Assembly (NCBI GenBank): GCA_012064385.1
Contig: QRDG01000519.1
Location: 881,011-945,010, forward strand
DNA: 64,000 nucleotides
Reading direction: 5' to 3'
Source: Puccinellia tenuiflora
Lineage: Eukaryota > Streptophyta > Magnoliopsida > Poales > Poaceae
Shown here one piece after another: positions 12,640 to 24,659 of the stretch (position 1 is the stretch's first letter; every line of letters begins with the position of its first letter). The translations under genes were made by a program, and so were the position numbers. Below the pieces are notes generated by a model. The model searched no databases, was not told where the DNA came from, and saw only the letters and a list, made by a program, of their open reading frames with translations.

Positions 12640-13600
12640 TGTCATGTCTTGGATCACGGACACTGGGAGTAAAGGATACCCCATTTTTAGGTTCGGTATG
12701 GGGTGTGAAGGAGGCTGAGAAACGTCTTCCGCCGGAAGGACTTCGTCTACGCCTTAAATCTACATACTAGCAAGCAACGCAGAGACACAAGGAGTTTACC
12801 CAGGTTCGGGCCGCCCGGAGGCTAACAGCCCTACCCCTACATGTCTGGATTGAGTGGTATATCATGGTGTAGCTTTACAGGGGTGGTTGCGGGTGCCAAC
12901 CCGGGAGGTGTCGGCTAGAGGTTGAAGACGAGCAGATCCTGACCCGGAGGAGATCGCCTCTTGCCTATGCTACTCTTCGTCTTGTGCTACCTAGCCTAGC
13001 CTCCGACTCTCTGGAAATCCATCATTTCCCTAGGTGCCTTGGTGCTCCTTTTATAGGCTAAGGGGATCCCACAGGTGCACCTTTGGGGGCGGAGGGGTTT
13101 TGGCGGGAAAACCCCTCCGGGTCCTTCTTCGGGGGTGATGTGGCTTCTTCTTGTCCAAGTATTCTTCTCAGGGGGGTTAGGTGTGGCCGCCCACCTTTTG
13201 CAGGGCGGACGGACAGAGGTTGACACCTTTTCCGATCCTGTCCCCCCACGGTGCCTTCATATTCTTGGCGCCCAAGTCTTCTAGGAGCTTCTAGCCGGAG
13301 CTGGCAAGCCTATCCTCTTCGCGTGTGCGGAGGTTGGTTTCCGGGGATGAGCCTGGCCTCCTGCCGGGCATTGGGATCCCCGGGACCTCCGCGTCGTCTG
13401 CCGGGTTGAAGGGGGCCCCGGAAGGTCCTCTGGTCCTTAGTCGTGGTTGTCGATGCCATGCTTGCCTGGTCGCCGTGGGGAAGATGGGGGACCCATCTGC
13501 CAGTCTTGAACCTTGGCCTTGTTCGCCTTCTTGGTGGGCCCACAGGCGGTGGACCCACTTTTATCGCATCAGGGGAACCTCGTGTTCCACTGTTGTGACA
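12640..13600 (-). repeat. 3' LTR of the Tat-lineage Gypsy
   Basis: It starts TGTCATGTCTTGG and ends CTGTTGTGACA, matching 20278-20824 plus 42687-43102 along its length. A polypurine tract (minus strand, GCCCGGGGGCTAC) abuts it at about 13601-13613. A short intermediate part (about 13075-13230) is GC-rich and open on several frames but shared by both LTRs, so it is not a gene. Confidence 0.9.
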
Positions 13601-13907
13601 GTAGCCCCCGGGCATAGTCCCGGCGGCCATGTCCTTCTGCTGCCGGGGCTATGACCAAAAAAGTCAAACTGGGACCCCAGCGTCAGGTCTTGATCGTCCT
13701 GTCGCATTCGTTAGGGAGTAGAAGATTGGAGTTACCCTCTTGGGGGAAAAACTGCGCCTGCCTCCTCGATTCTCGGAAGCGGAGAAGGCGAGGCGTCGGC
13801 CGTCGAAAACGCAACCGAGCCTTCTTAAAGGCAGGGGTGCCCCTCAAAATCTTCAATCGTCTTCGTTCCTCTTCCAGCCCCAACCTTCCGTAGAACCGAG
13901 CGTGTTG

Positions 13908-14558
13908 ATGGCGGGGGGTAGGAGAGGAGTTGGCCGCCCCCGCTCTTCCTTAGCGGTGATAGAGGTGGCCATCGGCAGCCGTGGGAGGGCTGCCTCCCGA
14001 GGTCGAGCGGGGTGCGGTCGCGGCGACGGGCATGGCTGTGGTCGAGGTCTTGGAAGCCGTGGCCGTGGAGGTCGTGGGGCGGGAGGCTCTCCAGACCCAC
14101 CTCCGCGGAGTACGACCCACACCGGCTTCCCTCCATTCGAGTTCGTCGTAGATCTGGATAGGACGATGTGCAGCCGGCTCCATCTGCCGGACTCCTTCAC
14201 GGCAGCGGTGGACACGGACGGCAACCGGCCCACCTGTTACTGGCTGCAGGTGGACGGCTGCCCTAACGGCCCCTCCTGGGTCGAAGTGGAGTACACCGTC
14301 GACGACTCCATGCTCCTGGGCAGGGGATGGAAAACGTTTGCGTGCTCCCATCACCTCACCTGGGGGTAGTACTTGGCGTTTGAGCACGACGGAGACGAGA
14401 CGCTCTCCGTGAAGATCTTCCGCGCCGACGGGGGGCGCGAGGACTGCTGCGCGGAGAGTGACAGTAGCAGCTGTAGCAGCTACTACGACAAGGAGGACGA
14501 GGATGAGGATGAAGAAAACTCCATCCACATCAAGGTTGAGAGGAGCCCGCTCCCCTGA
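13908..14558 (+). pseudogene. Antisense B3-domain open frame carried by the Tat-lineage Gypsy
   Basis: The plus-strand frame starts at ATG 13908 after a pyrimidine-rich leader. It has an arginine/glycine-rich stretch (residues about 20-65), then a region with B3 DNA-binding spacing: a LPDSF-like start, a beta-rich centre, GRGWKTF, then LAFEHDGDETLSVKIF. An in-frame TAG at 14367-14369 splits it just before YLAFEHDGD. After the domain comes a serine and Asp/Glu-rich tail ending at 14558. B3 domains bind DNA in plant transcription factors. The frame runs opposite to gag-pol, between integrase and 3' LTR. I infer a captured or co-evolved extra gene, here broken. The B3 call is by pattern and needs a profile search. 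Confidence 0.65.
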
Positions 14559-14647
14559 GGATGCGGGGAACGGCACCGAGGCAGCGCCCCCAAAGATGTC
14601 CGTGACCTCCTTCTTGGCGGCCTCGTCGACGTACTTCTGGAAGTAAC

Positions 14648-16196
14648 TGATACGTGTCAAACGTATCTATAATTTCTGATTGATCCATGCTAGTTTTGTG
14701 ATGTCGTCACATGTTTTTATTATCATATTAATCAATTTTATGCATTTTGTCGGACTAACCTATTGACAAGATGTCTTGTGCCAGTTTCCTGTTTTTGCTG
14801 TTTTTGTATTTCAAAAAGTCCACCACATGAAATATTGTCGGATTGCGCTCAAAATTTATAAAGATTTTTTATGCGATGGAAGGAACCAGAGGACCAAAGG
14901 GCAGCCTAGGGGGCCACCCAGGGGCCACAGGCTGGTGGCGGCCGCGGCCCCCCTAGGACCCGCGGGTGGTGCCTGCCCCTGCCATTTGGGCACCTCCTCG
15001 GCCCCCTCCGACGCCTATAAATTCCCTTTAACCCTAAAAACGATGGGGCGGCAATTATTTTCCAGAGAAGTCATCCCGATGCGCCGTCATCTCAAACCCT
15101 TGTTCGGGGGTGATTCTGAAGCAGATCCCAGCACTCTACAGGAGGGGAGATCAATCCCGGATGGCTCTTCATCGCCATGCCTTCCTCCGGGATGATTTGT
15201 GAGTAGTCCCACCTTGGACAATGGGTCCATGGCAGTAGCTAGATGGTAGACTCTCTCTCTTGTGCTTCATGTCTTATGATCTTGTGAGCTGCCTAACATG
15301 ATCAAGATCGATTATTGTAATGCTATGTGATGTGTTTGCTGGGATCCGATGGATTATAAAGTTATGATCAGATTGTGCATGATTCTTATATGTTGATTTA
15401 TATCTCCAAGAGAGGGTATTTATGCTAGATAGTGGGTTCATGCCCCCTTTGGTTCCTGGGCATGAGTGACAGAATCGTCTAAGGGCGAGGGTGTGCTGTT
15501 GCTACTAAGGGTAAAACAGCGGTGTTAATGTCTCTTTTGATATTAGTATTGCTTACTTCGTGCGCTTTACTTAATGCAAATGTCTGTTGCTTGCAACTTA
15601 ATACCGATTGGTGACAGGCTGGATAGCGATCCCACGGTGGACTTTTTAGACAAAGATGCAGTTGGACTCAACGGTCTTTGTTCATTGTCGAGATGCCTAC
15701 TTAAATATTATCATGCTCTCTTTGTCATAGCTAGATTAAGTTTGTGTTATAATCTTGTCAATTGCCCAGCTGTAATTTGTTTATCCATCATATGATTGTT
15801 CTATTTACTTGAGAGACTCCACTAGTGAACCCATGGCCCCCGGTCCATCTTTTTACATTGATTGCAACCTTTATTCATCACTTTTCATCATCATTACTCC
15901 ACTGGTCCATTTTCATATTTCATCTATTTCACTATACAATTAACCGCTTTGTTTTCTGCGAGACCGGAAAGATTGACAACCTTTTCCGCCGTTGGGGGCA
16001 AAGTATTTTGGTTGAGTGTGTGCAGGTCCACGTCTATTGAAGATTAAGCACCAGAGATCTTCAACATTCACTTTGTTGTTGATTTCAAGGTCCTATTGTT
16101 TCGATAAACCTCGGTTCGTTATCGAGGGAAAACTGCTGCTTGCTACATCTCCTCCTTCGCCTGGGGCACCACCCAACTCTTCATCAGTAGCAATCG
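14648..16196 (+). mobile_element. Solo LTR (TGATACGTGTC family), TSD GTAAC
   Basis: A 1,549-bp unit from TGATACGTGTCAAACG to CAGTAGCAATCG, with perfect 5-bp duplications GTAAC at 14643-14647 and 16197-16201. The expected last base A is G here. It is a plus-strand copy of the same family as the LTRs at 20825-22144 and 41116-42681. No internal region remains, so it is a solo LTR. Confidence 0.92.
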
Positions 16197-16390
16197 GTAA
16201 CGCCCTCTGTTGTGCGGCGGTACTCCCCGTTCACGTGGGGACCAACCCTTCCTTGTAAAAAGTAGGTACTTTTGTAGCTCTTGAGATGATGAAACGCTTG
16301 TACCCTTGTCGTTGCTTGGCCTTCATGTTGAATTGGCCCTGATCACTACACCAGTTGTACCGTCGAGGGGAAAGTGGGGAGTGAAAGGAC

Positions 16391-16397
16391 TATAAAA
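16391..16397 (+). promoter_or_regulatory. TATA box for the antisense frame
   Basis: The heptamer tataaaa lies 97 bp before the ATG at 16488 and is followed by a pyrimidine-rich leader (ctcatttcactttcttgc). The spacing fits a plant core promoter driving the plus-strand reading frame, opposite to the retrotransposon's own transcription. Inferred from sequence only. Confidence 0.5.
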
Positions 16398-16487
16398 GGC
16401 TCTCTAGCCCCCGGCTCCTCAGCATCTTCTGGCTCATTTCACTTTCTTGCTCCTTGCTCTCCCTGCCTCTCGATAGATTGCTGAGCA

Positions 16488-16892
16488 ATGTCTGGGGAGG
16501 CAGAGATGTCCTTTTCAGGGATGTCGACGGCGGTATCCGTGCATCTGGGCATGGCGGAGGCACCCAGGGGAGCTGGGGCCCGTGCCACTAGAGAGGAAGA
16601 CGAGGTGGTGTCGCGCCTGGCCCTTGCCATGGGTGTCTCGCGCTTGGCGACCATTTCTGGTCCCACAGCCCAGGAAGAGGCCCGGGTGCGCGCCCTTCGA
16701 AGGGCTCAGCTTTTGGCGGCCTTGAAGGAGAAAACCGCAGGGTTCCCAGGGGCATCCGTGCTCTGGGCCGAGCTCGAATCCATTGAGCGGGTAAGCATCA
16801 TGGCTCCTTTTACCCCCCGCTCTTCTAGGGCCTGGTCTAGATCCTGCCCGATTTTTCCCTTTGTCATCGACGGACGACAACGCCATGAGTGA
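16488..16892 (+). CDS. Antisense open frame of unknown function (Tat-type aORF)
   Basis: The plus-strand frame opens at ATG 16488 with a TATA box and leader upstream. It encodes an alanine/glutamate-rich N-terminus with an arginine-rich helix (EEARVRALRRAQLLAAL). A good splice donor (gagcgg|gtaagc) lies at about 16789, so residues after about 101 in the continuous frame may be intron, and a longer spliced product through about 17080 is possible. I do not recognise the protein. Antisense extra frames between integrase and 3' LTR are known in Tat elements such as Grande (gene23), so this is probably that class of gene rather than a host gene. Confidence 0.45.
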   Translation: MSGEAEMSFSGMSTAVSVHLGMAEAPRGAGARATREEDEVVSRLALAMGVSRLATISGPTAQEEARVRALRRAQLLAALKEKTAGFPGASVLWAELESIERVSIMAPFTPRSSRAWSRSCPIFPFVIDGRQRHE

Positions 16893-17979
16893 GGTGGCGG
16901 CCGAGGTGCTCTCCCTTCTTCGCTACCTGGCGCCCGGACGCGCAGGGAGGCCATGAGATGCCTGAAAATCCTTCCGGGTTCCCTCCCTTTCCGCAGGCGT
17001 CCCCGGGAATCGAGAGTTCTCCCGTTGGGCATGAAGAAAACATGGGCGCACAGCTAGGAGATTTAGCTCCGAGCTGGACTTAGCAGCATAGACTTAAGTA
17101 GTTGCAGAACCGAATGTAAATTCAGAAGTGTAATTCAGAATGCAAATTCGGATGAATGCAACCCTAGGCTCAACTCCCGGGGTCATTTCCCAAATCTCCC
17201 TTTGCACTAACGCGCTGTCCGGTTTTCAGAGGAGGCCTCTTAGGTGCCAAGCACTCTACCTCTACACTATAGATGTACCCCTAAGTAGGACTATACCTTC
17301 CCGGAGTCCTTCTCCACTGTCCTCGGGTATTAGGCCAGAGGGAAACGGACCGTTCGCTGGGGTGGAGCATACCCCCGCAAAGGCTCTCATCAACCGTCAA
17401 GCATGCGCACGTCGTTGGTATATTGACTCCGAGCGAGATGTTATGCCTAAGTGCAGGATGCAGATGCAAGGACTTAGCTGTTTTCCTGCCGTGTCCTCGA
17501 TCCATCCCGTCCTTCCCGGGTACCCAGCTCCTTGGTCGCGTTCCGCCGCCTGATCCTGTCCCGGGAAGGAGTTGCACATAGCAAATTTTCAGTAGGAAAA
17601 GAATGGACCCTCTCTCCTACCATGCTAGCGTGTTATCCGAAGCAAACCGCTAGCACAGTTGATAGTGCATTTCTGTGGTGAATTTTGTCTCACCACAGCA
17701 CTACCCGATTCCTCCTTTCCGCGGTAGTACATCACGATCGGATGGCAGTGCCTGTCCGTGAGGCCACTCACGGCGCTTCAACCCGTCAGCCACCGACACA
17801 TATCAGCCCCCTGCTTACGGGTTGCTAAGGATAACACGCTAGCATGCAAGAATTGAGGCTCACGGAATTGAAATCACTTATCTTTTATTCCCTTGGCGAC
17901 GATTCTTACACCCTTTTACAGAACACTAGCCCCCAGGGCGTGCTTTAACGGATCCGACGTTTGCGATTCATGTTTGTAA

Positions 17980-19473
17980 TTAGGGGTAGAATTTGCGAAG
18001 ATTCTCGATGTTCCAGGCGTTACCCTCCGGCCTGCCTTTCTCATCCTCCAGGTACACCGCTCTGGGTTTCAGGGTATGAGTGACCCGGTAGGGTCCTTCC
18101 CACTTGGATGACATTTTGTTCAGGCCTTCCATTTTTTGCCTCTTGAGGAGCACGAGGTCTCCAGGTTGCATCTCTCGCGAGCGAACATGATGACTGTGGT
18201 ATCGGCGGAGTCCTTGCTGGTACCGAGCTGACCGTAAGGAAGCCCAGCACCTACTCTCTTCTAGTAGGTTTATGTCATCGATCCTTCACTCTTCTTGTGT
18301 GTTCTCTTCATAGGCGAGCACCCGGGGTGATCCGTATTTGAGTTCTGATTGCAGGACATCTTCAGCTCCATAGACGAGGAAGAAAGGTGTCTCTCCAGTG
18401 GCTCTGCTTGATGTTGTTCGGAGGGACCACAGTATGCTTGGCAGGTGATCAATCAATTTTTTCCCTTTGTTCTCCAACTTGTCAAAGGCTTTAGTCTTCA
18501 ATCCCTTGAGAACTTTTGCATTTGCTTGTTCCACTTGCCCATTGCTTCTTGGGTAGGATACCAAGGCAAAACACACCTTGATACCCATTTCTTCATAGTA
18601 GTTGAGGAAGATTAGACTGGTGAACTGAGTGCCGTTGTCGGTGATGATTTTGTTTGGAACTCCGAAGCGGTAGACGATCCCCTCGATGAACATGATGGCG
18701 GCCTGAGCCGTCTAGCGTGGTACTGGCATCACCTCTACCCATTTTGTGAACTTGTCGATTGCCATGAACAGGTATTCGTGTCCTCCCACAGAATTTGGTA
18801 TCTTGCTGACGATGTCCAGCCCCCAGACCGCGAACGGCCAGGAGATTGGTATTGGCTGCAGCGCTTGAGCCGGCTGGTGCGTGTTCTTCGCGTAGTACTG
18901 GCTGGCTTCGCAGGTCTTGACAAGCTGCTCCGCATCGTGAAGTATTGTTGGCCAGTAGAATCCTTGGCGGAAGACCTTCCCCGCCAGTGACCTCGATGCC
19001 ACGTGACTCGAGCATGTCCCCTCGTGTATGTCCTTCAGTAGTTCTTGGCCTTGCTCTTGTGCTATGCATCGCAGTTTGACTCCGTTCTCGCGTCGCCGGT
19101 AGAGCTCGCCGTCAATTAAGACGTAGAGCTTGGCTTGGCGGGCCACCCGCTCGGCCTCGTGGTTGTCCTCCGGGAGGGCGTGCTCCACCATGTACTTGAC
19201 GATGTCCTGGGCCCTAGGTGCGTGGGTTCGTTCCACCAGCAGTACCATCTGGTCAGGAGGAAGCAAAGCTTCTCCCACCACGGGCACTGCCGGGACTTGA
19301 GCTTCCGGGCTGGCTACCCTTGTTGTCGGTGTAGAAGGGTTGCCAGCCTCCTGTGTCGATGCAGACCTTGGCTTGAGTTTCCCGGGAGAGATTGAAGGCT
19401 GCCGGAGCACAACGATGTAGATCCCAGGAGGCACTGGTTCCCGCTTGGACGCCAGTTGTGACAGCTCATCCAA
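17980..19473 (-). pseudogene. Tat-lineage integrase, broken
   Basis: From 19473 downward: a linker after RNase H, the integrase zinc-binding region (about 19150-18900) in which the second cysteine of C-x2-C is serine (KTCEAS), then the core with D in WGLDIVSK, D in ITDNGTQFTS and E in NGQVEQANAK. An in-frame TAG near 18712 splits the core, and a frameshift or stop separates the C-terminal piece (18171-17980), which ends NAWNIENLRKFYP. Integrase would join the cDNA to the genome. The lost zinc ligand and stops make this copy dead. Adjacent upstream sequence lacks reverse transcriptase. Confidence 0.88.
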
Positions 19474-19867
19474 GGACGTGTTCTCCTCCTGCGGGACGTA
19501 AACAGTTCTGAAACTGCTGAAGCGCCGCTGGAGTTTTCACACTTCCTCGACGTATGGCGCAATCTGAGGACAAGCACAACAACACCCCTACCAGATGACC
19601 CGACGGAGATGGCCAGACCACAGTTACGGTTCGCTCTACCGGCCGCAGGAGGGTTTGCTTGCAGAGGTACGGCCTCGCATGGGCGATCGCCCCGGGGATG
19701 ATCCTGGAGTTCACGCGCCTCCGCCCCCTTGGCTCCGGGGCTGTCGACGGTGGGAGCATGAGGGGGCTCACACCTAGGACCACCGTCAGCGAAATGGAGG
19801 AGCTCCTCCACGTGGGTCCGCCATTCCTGGTAGATCTTGGGATTGTCGGTGCTCGGAGGAAACTGAA

Positions 19868-20257
19868 TCAGAGCCTTGGCGGTGACGAGGGCATCGTGAT
19901 GAGCCTGCGCGTCCGCCGAGAGAAGTGTGCAGGACTTGCTCTTGGTGCCTTGCTGACCCTTGCCGGTGTGGACACCGTTGCTCTTCTCGCCGACAGTGGA
20001 TCCTTGCCGGCGTTGCCGCCGATGCTCTTCTCCCTGCCAGCATCCTCGCCGCTCCGGACGTTGCCGCCCGCCCCATCCGGCACCTCCCTCTCCGAAGGCG
20101 GTGGAGGAGGAGCGCCGGAAACCTGAGAGCGTGTGGGGGAGACCGGCTTGGACGCCACGACGTCGGGCTTCTTCTTCGGCGGCATGGTCGGTGAAGAACT
20201 TGAGGTAGATCTCGACGAAGATCTCGAAGTCGATGAAGATGGATCCAGTGCTTGCAC
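19868..20257 (-). pseudogene. Start of gag of the Tat-lineage Gypsy
   Basis: A frame beginning about 20 bp after the primer binding site gives a serine-rich start, then MPPKKKPDVVASKP, a typical basic Gag N-terminus. It is followed by low-complexity proline/arginine sequence and no recognisable capsid domain. Between about 19480 and 19860 the sequence jumps to the pre-integrase linker, so most of gag, protease and RT are deleted. Confidence 0.55.
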
Positions 20258-20275
20258 CCCCTACCTGGCGCGCCA
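20257..20275 (-). other. Primer binding site of the Tat-lineage Gypsy
   Basis: On the minus strand it reads TGGCGCGCCAGGTAGGGGG, two bases from the end of the 5' LTR (20278). TGGCGCGCCAGGTAGG leaders are widespread in grass Gypsy elements and confirm minus orientation. Confidence 0.8.
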
Positions 20276-20824
20276 GATGTCGTGTCTTGGATCATGGACA
20301 CCGGGAGTAAAGGATACCCCCCTTTTTAGGTTCGGTATGGGGCGCGAAGGAGGCCCAGAAACTTCTTCCACCGGGAGGACTTCGTCTATGCCTTAGATCT
20401 ACGTACTAGCAAGCAACGCAGAGACACAAGGAGTTTAGCCAAGTTCGGGCCGCCCGAAGGCTAACAGCCCTACCCCTGCATGTCTGGATTGAGTGGTATA
20501 TCATGGTGTAGCTTTACAGGGGTGGTTGCGGGTGCCAGCCCGGGAGGTGTCGGCTAGAGGGTGAAGACGAGCAGATCCTGACTCGGAGGAGATCACCTCT
20601 CGCCTATGCTACTCTTTGTCTTGTGCTACCTAGCCTAGCCTCTGACTCTCTGGAAATCCGTCCTTTCCCTCAGGTGCCTTGGTCCTCCTTTTATAGGCTA
20701 ACGGGATCCCACATGTGCACCTTTGGGGGCGGAGGGGTTTTGGCGGGAAAACCCCTCCGGGTCCTTCTTTGGGGGTGACGTGGCTTCTTCTCGTCCAAGT
20801 ATTCTTCTCAGGGGGGTTAGGTGT

Positions 20825-22144
20825 TGATTGCTACTGATGAAGAATGATGATGAAAAGTGATGAATAATGGTTGCAATCAATGTAAAAAGATGGACCGGGG
20901 GCCATGGATTCACTAGTGGAGTCTCTCAAGTAAATAGAACAATCATATGATGGGTAAACAAATTACAGCTGGGCAATTGACAAGATTATAACACAAACAA
21001 AATCTAGTTATGACAAAGAGAACATGATAATATTTAGGTAGGCACCACGACAATGAACAAAGACCGTTGAGTCCAACTGCATCTTTATCTAAAAAGTCCA
21101 CCATGGGATCGCTATCCGGCCTGTCACCCATCGGTATTAAGTTGCAAGCAACAGACATTTGCATTAAGTAAAGCGCATGAAGTAAGCAATACTAATATCA
21201 AAAGAGACATTAACACCGCTGTTTTACCCTTAGTAGCAACAGCACACCCTCGCCCTTAGAAGTTTCTGTCACTCGTGCCCAGGAACAAAAGGGGGCATGA
21301 ACCCACTATCTAGCATAAATACCCTCTCTTGGGGATACACCCAATCACTTGGCCAAAGTAACTACGCACATCGGAGAGCATGCAAGAACATAAATCAACA
21401 TATAAGAATCATGCACAATCTAATCATAACTTTATAATCCATCGGATCCCAGCAAACACATCACATAGCATTAGAATAATCGATCTTGATCATGTTAGGC
21501 AGCTTACAAGATCATCGGACATGAAGCATAAGAGAGAGAGACTACCATCTAGCTACTGCTATGGACCCATGGTGCAAGGTGGGACTACTCACAAATCATC
21601 CCGGAGGAAGGCATGGCGATGAAGAGCCCTCCGGGATCGATCTCCCCTCCGGCAGAGTGCTGGGATCTGTTTCAGAATCACCCCCAAACTAGGTTTTGAG
21701 ATGACGGCGCGTCGGGATGACTTCTCTGCAAAATAATGGCCGCCCCATCGTTTTTAGGGTTAAAGGGAATTTATAGGCGTCAGAGGGGGCCGAGGCGGTG
21801 CCCAGAGGGCAGGGGCGGGCCCCACCCGTGGGTCCTAGGGGGGCCGTGGCCGCCACCCGCCTGTGGCCCCTGGGTGCCCCCCACCCAGGCTGCCCTTTGG
21901 TCCTCTGGTTCCTTCCGTCGCATAAAAAATCTCCGTAAATTTTCAGCGCAATCCGACGATATTTCCTGCGGTGGACTTTCTGAAATACAAAAACAGCAAA
22001 AACAGGAAACTGGCACTAGGCATCTTGTCTAGGTTAGTCCGACAAAATGCATAAAAATGATTAATATGGTAATAAAAACATGTGACAACATCACAAAACT
22101 AGCATGGATCAATCAAAAATTATAGATACGTTTGACACGTATCA
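20825..22144 (-). repeat. 3' LTR of the non-autonomous Gypsy, with internal deletion
   Basis: 1,320 bp against 1,566 bp for the 5' LTR. The difference is one gap just inside the left end: after TGATTGCTACTGATGAAG this copy jumps directly to sequence found near 41383 in the 5' LTR, a loss of about 247 bp. A purine-rich tract (minus strand, GCTTGGGGATGC) abuts it at 22145-22156. Confidence 0.9.
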
Positions 22145-24659
22145 GCATCCCCAAGCATAACTCCTACTCGTCCTCGAGTAGGTAAGTGATAACAAATTAA
22201 TTTTTGATGAGACATGCAATCAACACAATCGTGATCAAGATAGTAATGTAAAGCATAGGATGTGAATGAAGTGATACAAAACAATTGTCTATAGTTGATA
22301 GCAAGAAAGCAATGAATAACCAAGTTGAATCATTCAAGCAAAACCTTTCATAAATAGTACGTTAAAGACATAAAAGCAATGTGATCCACATATTTGATTA
22401 ATTCACAAAGGTAATAGTTCCATAACAAAAGTGTTTGAGAATCAAAACAAAGAATATGTAAGTTTTAGCAAAATGCTTCAACTTTCAACGATAAAGTCAA
22501 TATAAAGATTCATGTTTAATCTGTCGATGCAATAAGATCAATGATACCCAGGGTCAATGCTAGATGTTTGCTTTGGTGTTGATAGAAGGAAGAGGAAAAC
22601 TGAGTCAACATTAAAAAAAAAGGCCCTTCGTAGAGGGAAGCAGAGATTAGTCATGTGCTAGAGCTTTTTAGTTTTATGAAACAGAAGTAAAACAATTTTG
22701 AGACATGCATGCTTTCGTCAACGACTTCACAACAGAGAAGCTATCTAGTCCCCCATAACAAGCAAGGCTTTTAAACTTGTGAGAGCAGCTGGTTTTTAGA
22801 GGAGCGAGTATGCTCCTCTTTCTCCTTGGTTTCACCACTGTCCAATGTTTAGAGCTGATTTCTCAGATTTTCATTGCGCAGAGGAGAATGGTGAGTTATA
22901 TTTATATTTTTCCTTAAGCTGCTCTCGGGTTGATTCAAGTGAAGACGTAATCCATCGACATCGGGTAAAAGGGGGGAAATGACCTTGCTCGTCACGAGTT
23001 ATATCTAGCTCTCCACTGCTCCCTCATGAGCTTAAAAATAGAGGCACAAAAAGAGAGTATTTTGAATTTTTAAAGATAGCACATGACAAATTTACTTGGA
23101 ATGGCAACAAATACCATGCATAGGTATATGGTGGACTCAGCTGGCAAGATAGTTTGGCTTTGGGATTTGGATGCACAAGTGAACCATACACTCAGTACGA
23201 ATTTTTAGGCTTAGCAAAGAAGTTATTTGAAGCAAACATCTAACATTAACCGGTAACAGAGTAACATAAGACATAAGTCAATCATAACCATAAAAGCTCC
23301 ACACCGTCTCCCTTGTTGACCAAACAATTCTTTTGATGGAAAGATTAGCTTAATGAATTAACAACTACGAAACACCACACAATTTCAAGCTTTTAACAGT
23401 ATTTCTTTACTAATCAATTCCACTCAAATAACCAGCAAGTTTAAGCATTCATCTTAATATCTCAAAACAAATGACAAGTGTCAAGTATCCACACAATGAT
23501 CTACAATACTATGCATGCTTTCGTTTCATTCCACTATCACATGAATAGCATTTTCTCACTTTGACAATTCAAGGAATTTATCAATAACAACTCTCCAACA
23601 AATATAAGTGAAGAACAAGAGAGTTTTAACAACAACTACTAGCAGCTCTAAATATGATAAAAGCTAAAAGCGAGAGCTTACTAGCAAACAAACAGTAGCT
23701 AAGAATACTCAACAAAATATAAGTGAAGCATAGGAGTATTCAAACGAAAAAGTGGAGCGTGTCTCTCTCCCACACAAACAAAGCAAGGATCCAACAAACA
23801 TATGACCAGCAAACAAAGAAACAAAACTGAAACTAAAAAGACGCTCCAAGCATAGCACATAATATGTAAAGTGATAAAAACTTAGTTCAAAGAAGACGAC
23901 CTCATGATAGTCGTTGAAGAAGAGGGGATGCCATGGGCATCCCCAAGCTTTGACGCTTGATGGTTCTTGATATTCAGAGGGGGTGCCATGGGGGCATCCC
24001 CAAGCTTGAGCTCTGATCCATCTTCAATTTCTACATTATCCTCTCATTTGGAACTTAAAAATTCCCTTCACACAAAACTTCTCATAAACTGATTAGAGGG
24101 TTAGTGCTCATAAATTAAAAATGCACATATGTTCAACTCAAGACAAATTGCAAACAATTTTATTGGGCATTAGCTACTGTTTACTAAGCCTCAATATGAC
24201 ACTCCACCCCAAGAGTATCACATTTGACGATAGTAAAGAGACGAATACAAAATAAAAGCAGAATCTGTCAAAAACTAAACAGTCTGTAAAGATCGAATTT
24301 TTCGAGGCACTTCTGTAGCTCAAATCAGAAAACTCAAAACTAACGAAAGATAGATAAAAGCATCAGTCTTGCTGTATAAAAATTTCAGGAAAAGGGTAAA
24401 ATTCACAGATTTTTTGGATTTTTGAACAGTGAAGGACAGAAATCTGTTTCTGGACAGCAGAACAACACCTCGCACTTTCAATGTATTAGAGGCTAAACTT
24501 GCCACAAAAAACCAAAAGAAAAAGATACAATGAAGTTTCTACATAGGCAACAACTTCAAGACTCAAGAAAAGTAAAAAAGCAAACTGAAAGTAAAAGATG
24601 GGTTGCCTCCCAACAAGCGTTTTTCTTTAACGCCTTTTAGCTAGGCGCAATGCCAAATA
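22145..24659 (-). other. Non-coding interior of the non-autonomous Gypsy
   Basis: About 2.5 kb of AT-rich sequence without a recognisable reading frame. Near the right, at about 23925-24005, the motif catccccaagc occurs twice next to its near-inverse ggggatgccatggg, forming short palindromes that echo the polypurine tract. Nothing else could be assigned. Confidence 0.6.

Noticed and set aside
19314..19811. 165-residue minus-strand frame as a gene
   Set aside because: It spans the deletion junction of the Tat-lineage element and mixes linker sequence with no known domain.
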